In this document: piece after piece, positions 5,827 to 9,683 of the stretch | Layout: each line of letters opens with the position of its first letter | How positions within the stretch are numbered: position 1 is the first letter of the stretch | DNA from: Actinomycetes bacterium | GTDB lineage: Bacteria; Actinomycetota; Acidimicrobiia; Acidimicrobiales; RAAP-2 | Length of the DNA stretch: 9,683 nt | Assembly: GCA_021849435.1 (NCBI GenBank) | Contig: JAJZSX010000065.1 | Span: 1 to 9,683 of the forward strand | Reading direction: 5' to 3' | Notes under the pieces: model-generated | Database searches by the model: none | Seen by the model: only the letters and a program-made list of their open reading frames with translations | Told to the model about the DNA's origin: nothing | Program-made: the position numbers and the translations under genes

Positions 5827-7855
5827 TGGGCCAGGCCGCGTCGCCGAGCAGGGCGAGCACGCTCGGCAGCACGAGCGCGCGCACGATGAACGCGTCAATC
5901 ACGACCCCGGCGGCGAGGCCGACACCCAGCTCCTGGAGCCCGGCGACGCGGCCGATGACGAGACCTACCAGCGCGGACACCATCACCGCGGCAGCTCCGG
6001 TCACAACCGGCCCGGTCGCGGTCAGCGCTTCGGCGACGGCCTCGCGCCCGCGTGCGCCGCGCCGGCGCGCCTCGCGCAGTGCGCCCACCACGAAAACCTC
6101 GTAGTCCATGGACAGTCCGAAGAGCACGGCGAAGAGGAAGACCGGCACCCAGGACTCGATCGCGTCAACGCGATAGGTTCCCAGCCACGACGAGGCGACG
6201 CCGTCGCGAAAGACCGCGACCAGCACCCCGAGGGCGCCCGCGACCGAGGCGAGGTCGAGGAGGATCGCGAGCAGGGCGATGGGCAGACCGAACGTCGCGA
6301 GCAGGATGAGTCCCGCGAGGACCAGAGCGCCGGACACCACCCAGGGCATCGAGCGTGCAAGTCGCGTCACGAAGTCATGCGCCTGGGCCGGCGCGCCGCC
6401 TACCGCGACGCTCGAGCCCGCCGGAAAGCGCGCCGCGGGAATCGCCGCGCGAATCTCGTCGACGAGGTGGCTGGTCGCCGCGCTCGCGAAGTCTTGGCGG
6501 GTGACGACGATGACGCGCGAGTAGCGTCCGGTCGCGTCCACGTAGGGCCGCCTCTCGCCCTCGGCGACGATCGCGACGTCGCTGAGGCCTAGGACGGCCG
6601 CGGCCAGCCGGTTGCGCGCGGCGAGCATCGCCGGCTCGTTGGCGCCCCCTTTGCGGCCGCTGTCGAGGACGATCTCGACGGGCGCGACCACGCCCACGCC
6701 GGCGCGGGACTCGATCAGGGCGAGCGCCCGCGTTGACTCCAGGCCGCCCGGCACGGCGCGCAGAGACCCCGCGGTGAGTGAGAGGCCGGCTATGGGGGCC
6801 GCGAGCACGGCGAGCGCGACGAGCGACACCGCGAGCACGGCGAGGGGGCGCCGCGTCACGAGCGCCGACCACCGTACCCAGACGCTGCGGCGTCGCCGCG
6901 AGTGCCGCGGCGAGGGCGCGTCGAGCAGCGAGCCCAGCGCGGGGGCCAGGCTGAGGGCCGCCGCGAGTGCGCACACCGGTACGACGAGTCCGGCGACGCC
7001 GAGCGAGCGCAAGAAGGGGATGGGCACCGCGAGCATCGTGGCCAGGCCCGTCGTCGCCACGATCGCCGCGATCACGAGGGTCCGCCGTGTCGGAGCGGCC
7101 GCCGCGGTCGCATCGGCGGCGCCGCGTGACTCCTCGTCGCGCACGCGTCGTAGCCAGAGCAACGTGTAGTCAACGGCGAGGCCCAGTCCGACCAGGACCA
7201 CGACGTTGGGCGTATAGAGCACGAGGGTCACGACGTGGCTCAGTGCGTCGAGCACGACCAGCGCGGCCCCCACGGCGCCGGCCGCGACGAGCAGGGGGAT
7301 GAGCGCCCGCAGGCTGAGTCCCAGCACGACCAGGCTGACGAGCAGGGCGAGCAGTCCGCCGACGACTTCGCCGCGGCGCAGGTCGCTCGCGAGCACTGGG
7401 GAGAGGTCGTACTGGATCGCCGCCGGGCCGGTCACGAGCGCGCCGGCGAGCCCTTCGCGCACGAGAACCGCGCGTAGCGGGGCCGTCAGCGCGGCGGCGT
7501 CGCGTAGGTTGAGCGTGCTCGAGATCCCGGCGAGCAGCAGGCCGCTCTGGACCCTCTCCTGGGAGATCGCGAGACCGGGGACCTGTTCGATCGCGGCGGC
7601 GAGGCGAGCCTCGTCGGCGGCGGTGGCGTGACTCGCCCTCATCACGACGACGAAGTCACCCTCGACGCTGTCGGCGAAGTGCAGGCGCAAGAGGGTGGCC
7701 GCGCGCTGGGACTGGCTGGCGGGAACGGCGAGTGACGTGGTGAGTCGCCCGTTGAGATCACTCGAGGCGACAAGGCCGCCGACGGCTAGCGCGGCCCACA
7801 CGAGCAGGATTGCGACGCGCCAGCGGCGGATCGCGGAGGTGTTACCGGCGGGCAC
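5807..7855 (-). CDS. RND-superfamily MMPL transporter
   Basis: This 682-residue inner-membrane transporter is of the MmpL-like RND family, which moves lipids or other hydrophobic compounds using the proton gradient. It shows the expected duplicated plan: TM1 (about 12-31), an external domain (about 35-160), a TM2-6 bundle (about 162-311), a basic cytoplasmic loop (SRRRRS, 319-324), TM7 (about 337-358), a second external domain to about 503, and a TM8-12 bundle to about 670. The proton-relay Asp-Tyr pairs are present in both halves: LGLAVDYTLLW (Asp229-Tyr230) and FGLSMDYEVFV (Asp584-Tyr585), the counterparts of those in mycobacterial MmpL3. It is shorter than MmpL3, lacking a long C-terminal cytoplasmic tail. 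The GTG start at 7855 is the first after an in-frame stop but has no evident ribosome binding site. It lies 20 bases after ctaF, so it may be cotranscribed with oxidase genes. The substrate is unknown. Confidence 0.93.
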   Translation of the reverse strand: MPAGNTSAIRRWRVAILLVWAALAVGGLVASSDLNGRLTTSLAVPASQSQRAATLLRLHFADSVEGDFVVVMRASHATAADEARLAAAIEQVPGLAISQERVQSGLLLAGISSTLNLRDAAALTAPLRAVLVREGLAGALVTGPAAIQYDLSPVLASDLRRGEVVGGLLALLVSLVVLGLSLRALIPLLVAAGAVGAALVVLDALSHVVTLVLYTPNVVVLVGLGLAVDYTLLWLRRVRDEESRGAADATAAAAPTRRTLVIAAIVATTGLATMLAVPIPFLRSLGVAGLVVPVCALAAALSLAPALGSLLDAPSPRHSRRRRSVWVRWSALVTRRPLAVLAVSLVALAVLAAPIAGLSLTAGSLRAVPGGLESTRALALIESRAGVGVVAPVEIVLDSGRKGGANEPAMLAARNRLAAAVLGLSDVAIVAEGERRPYVDATGRYSRVIVVTRQDFASAATSHLVDEIRAAIPAARFPAGSSVAVGGAPAQAHDFVTRLARSMPWVVSGALVLAGLILLATFGLPIALLAILLDLASVAGALGVLVAVFRDGVASSWLGTYRVDAIESWVPVFLFAVLFGLSMDYEVFVVGALREARRRGARGREAVAEALTATGPVVTGAAAVMVSALVGLVIGRVAGLQELGVGLAAGVVIDAFIVRALVLPSVLALLGDAAWPTQTPAP

Positions 7856-7875
7856 CTGCGAAGGCTAACCCGAAG

Positions 7876-8268
7876 CTAGACGCGCCCTCCGCGGCGACCC
7901 TCGGACGTGCCGCCGAGCACCGCCCAGAAGACGAGGCCCAGACCCGGCACGAGGAACCAGATGCCAAAGACGAGGGCGAGCACGCTGAAGAACGCGCCCA
8001 TGCCTAGGGTGAAGGGCCAGATCGAGGTGCCGGGAAACGCGCCCACGACGCCCGCGCCCTGGGCCGGGGTGGCCTGGGGGTCGTCCTCGGGGCGGGCCTT
8101 CATGCGCCGGCTCCAGAAGTAGTAGTAGCCCCCGGGAAGGAAGCACAACAGCATGCCCGCGAACATCATCACGCCGCCGGCGTTTTCGAGCGACCAGTTC
8201 CAGTAGACGGCGCACATCACGCCGAAGAAGACGCCCAGGCCGAGCAGGAGCTTGGCTTCGACTCTCAT
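7876..8268 (-). CDS. ctaF: Cytochrome c oxidase subunit IV, actinobacterial type
   Basis: This is a 130-residue accessory subunit of the aa3 cytochrome c oxidase in the cytoplasmic membrane. Four hydrophobic segments are visible: about 6-25, 31-52 (ending GGYYYFWSRR), 84-106 and 107-121. A hydrophilic loop (RPEDDPQATPAQG) lies between the two pairs, and the length fits the actinobacterial subunit IV family (about 130-140, from memory). The ATG (8268-8266) overlaps the ctaD stop as ATGA, so translation is probably coupled; GGGAGA lies six bases upstream. An unrelated shadow frame inside ctaD runs in-frame into this gene, so automatic callers may give a false start as far upstream as 9456. The ctaD-ctaF order matches actinobacterial gene arrangements. 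Confidence 0.88.
   Translation of the reverse strand: MRVEAKLLLGLGVFFGVMCAVYWNWSLENAGGVMMFAGMLLCFLPGGYYYFWSRRMKARPEDDPQATPAQGAGVVGAFPGTSIWPFTLGMGAFFSVLALVFGIWFLVPGLGLVFWAVLGGTSEGRRGGRV
8265..8268 (-). other. ATGA stop-start overlap of ctaD and ctaF
   Basis: The minus strand reads ATGA at 8268-8265: ATG starts ctaF and TGA ends ctaD. This four-base overlap usually means translational coupling, which helps keep subunits I and IV in proportion. Confidence 0.9.
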
Positions 8269-9683
8269 AGCGACTCTCCCGTGGCGGCGACGGGCTCGAC
8301 GTGCTGGCCGTGGGGCACGGCGTGGTGCTCGGGGTGGTTGTAGTCCCACGTCGGGCGCTCCGAGCGGATCGGGGGCAGGCGGTAGAAGTTGTGGTGCGGC
8401 GGCGGCGAGGTCGTGAACCACTCGAGGGTCTGGGCGTCCCAGGGGTTGTCGCCCGCCGGGTACTTCTTCCAGCTCACCACGAGGTTGACAACGAAGAGGA
8501 TCGTCGAGATGCCGATCAGCAACGCGCCGAGGGAGCTGAGGTCGTTGAGGAACTTCCACTGGGGGTCGTGTGGGTAGATCGCCATGCGTCGGGGCATCCC
8601 GCGCAGGCCCACCAGGTACAGCGGCATGGTGAAGACCTGGGTGCCCACGAAGAGGAACCAGAACTGGATCTTGCCGATGCGCTCGTTGAGCATGTAGCCG
8701 GTGACCTTGGGGCCCCAGTAGTAGAGGCCGCCCATGCCGGCGAGCACGAGGGCCATCACGACCGAGTGGAAATGGGCGACGACGAAGTAGGTGTCGTGGG
8801 TGAAGAAGTCGAGCGGCGGACTGGCCAGGTACACGCCCGTGATGCCACCGACGAGGAACGTGACGAGAAAGCCAATCGCCATCAGCATGGCGGTCGAGAA
8901 CCAGACCTGGCCTCGCCACATGGTGCCGATCCAGTTGAAGATCTTGATCCCCGTGGGCACCGCGATCAGCAGGCTCATGATCGAGAAGAAGGGCAGGAGC
9001 ACCACGCCCGTGGTGAACATGTGGTGCGCCCACACGCCGAGCGAGAGCGCGGCGATCGTGATCGTGGCGAAGATCATGCCCTTGTAGCCGAAGACGGGCT
9101 TGCGCGAGAAGACGGCGAAGATCTCGGTCGCCATGCCGAAGAAGGGCAGGGCGAGGATGTACACCTCCGGGTGTCCCCAGAACCAGAAGATGTGCTGCCA
9201 GAGCACGGGCACCCCGCCTCCGGCTACCGAATAGATGTGAGTGCCGAAGTGCCGGTCCGCGTAGAGCATGATCAGCCCGGCGGTGAGAACCGGGAAGGCC
9301 AGCAGGATCAGGATCGCGGTGACCAGCATGTTCCAGGTGAAGATCGGCATGCGGAACATCGTCATGCCCGGCGCGCGCAGGTAGAAGATCGTCGCGACCA
9401 GGTTCACGCCGGTGAAGATCGCCGAGAAGCCCGTCAGCAGCAGCCCACCGATCCACAGGTCGGCGCCCGCGCCGGGGGTGTTGATCGAGTTCGACAGCGG
9501 CGCGTAGGCAACCCAGCCGAAGTTGGCCGCCCCGCCCGCGGTGAAGAACCCGAGCAACATCGTGATCGAGCCGGTCAGGTAGAGCCAGTAGGAGAGCGCG
9601 TTGAGGCGCGGGAAGGCCATGTCGGGTGCGCCAACCTGGATGGGCACGATGATGTTGGCGAGACCACCGAAGGCGAAGGGCCC
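8265..9683 (-). CDS. ctaD: Cytochrome c oxidase subunit I, C-terminal part (5' end outside window)
   Basis: This is the catalytic subunit of aa3-type cytochrome c oxidase, which reduces oxygen to water and pumps protons. The frame is open through the right edge, leaving 472 residues; roughly 90-100 N-terminal residues are missing, including the helix-II haem a ligand and the D-channel entrance. Visible hallmarks are GAPDMAFPRLNALSYW near the edge; GHPEVYILALP (9176-9144), with the CuB His, the cross-linked Tyr and the pump Glu of A-family oxidases; WAHHMFTTG (the two CuB His codons at 9026-9021); the K-channel segment VFGYKGMIFATIT; and HFH (8774-8766), with the haem a3 and haem a ligands. 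The tail has the usual DNPWDAQTLEWFTTSPPPHH segment. A GTG at 9647 could look like a start but lies within conserved sequence. It overlaps ctaF by four bases. Confidence 0.96.
   Translation of the reverse strand, partial: GPFAFGGLANIIVPIQVGAPDMAFPRLNALSYWLYLTGSITMLLGFFTAGGAANFGWVAYAPLSNSINTPGAGADLWIGGLLLTGFSAIFTGVNLVATIFYLRAPGMTMFRMPIFTWNMLVTAILILLAFPVLTAGLIMLYADRHFGTHIYSVAGGGVPVLWQHIFWFWGHPEVYILALPFFGMATEIFAVFSRKPVFGYKGMIFATITIAALSLGVWAHHMFTTGVVLLPFFSIMSLLIAVPTGIKIFNWIGTMWRGQVWFSTAMLMAIGFLVTFLVGGITGVYLASPPLDFFTHDTYFVVAHFHSVVMALVLAGMGGLYYWGPKVTGYMLNERIGKIQFWFLFVGTQVFTMPLYLVGLRGMPRRMAIYPHDPQWKFLNDLSSLGALLIGISTILFVVNLVVSWKKYPAGDNPWDAQTLEWFTTSPPPHHNFYRLPPIRSERPTWDYNHPEHHAVPHGQHVEPVAATGESL

Noticed and set aside
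7876..9456. 526-codon minus-strand frame covering ctaF and most of ctaD
   Set aside because: Only its last 130 codons are real (ctaF). The upstream part is an out-of-frame reading of ctaD, rich in Arg/His/Pro and without conserved features, so it is not a fusion protein.
9645..9647. GTG as the start codon of ctaD
   Set aside because: Conserved subunit I sequence (LANIIVPIQVGAPDM) continues upstream through it to the window edge, so the true start lies outside.

Overview
This is a high-GC chromosomal segment, most likely from an actinobacterium (Actinomycetota). The evidence is a mycobacterial-type Sdh1 succinate dehydrogenase, an aa3 oxidase gene ctaD overlapped by an actinobacterial-type subunit IV gene (ctaF), an MmpL-like transporter, GTG starts and hairpin terminators without T-tracts. 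The run of poorly conserved secreted Thr/Gly/Val-rich beta proteins makes me lean to a deep-branching class such as Acidimicrobiia, but that placement is inference.

Layout: (1) 1-1541, minus strand: sdhC, then the first 239 codons of sdhA, cut by the left edge. (2) 1542-1700: the upstream region of sdhC, with a TCACGA/TCGTGA dyad. (3) 1701-2681, minus: a LysR-type regulator. (4) 2682-2745: a short AT-rich divergent promoter region. (5) 2746-5772, plus: three consecutive genes for exported proteins of unknown function (192, 219 and about 559 aa). A perfect 14-bp hairpin separates the second from the third, and a terminator follows the third. (6) 5807-9683, minus: ctaD (5' end outside the window), ctaF and an RND/MMPL transporter in a tight tandem array. 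It converges on the secreted cassette, and the shared terminator includes the last codons of the transporter gene.

Functionally, both flanks belong to aerobic respiration: succinate oxidation into the quinone pool on the left, and oxygen reduction by cytochrome c oxidase on the right. The middle is an accessory block in which a LysR regulator is transcribed divergently from a small set of secreted proteins. That block is the least explained part of the window. It looks like a cell-surface or extracellular beta-domain cassette with its own regulator and an internal hairpin that could set the ratio of its products. No tRNA, rRNA, CRISPR array, transposase or integrase was seen. No gene-free stretch exceeds 300 bases; the longest is 1542-1700.
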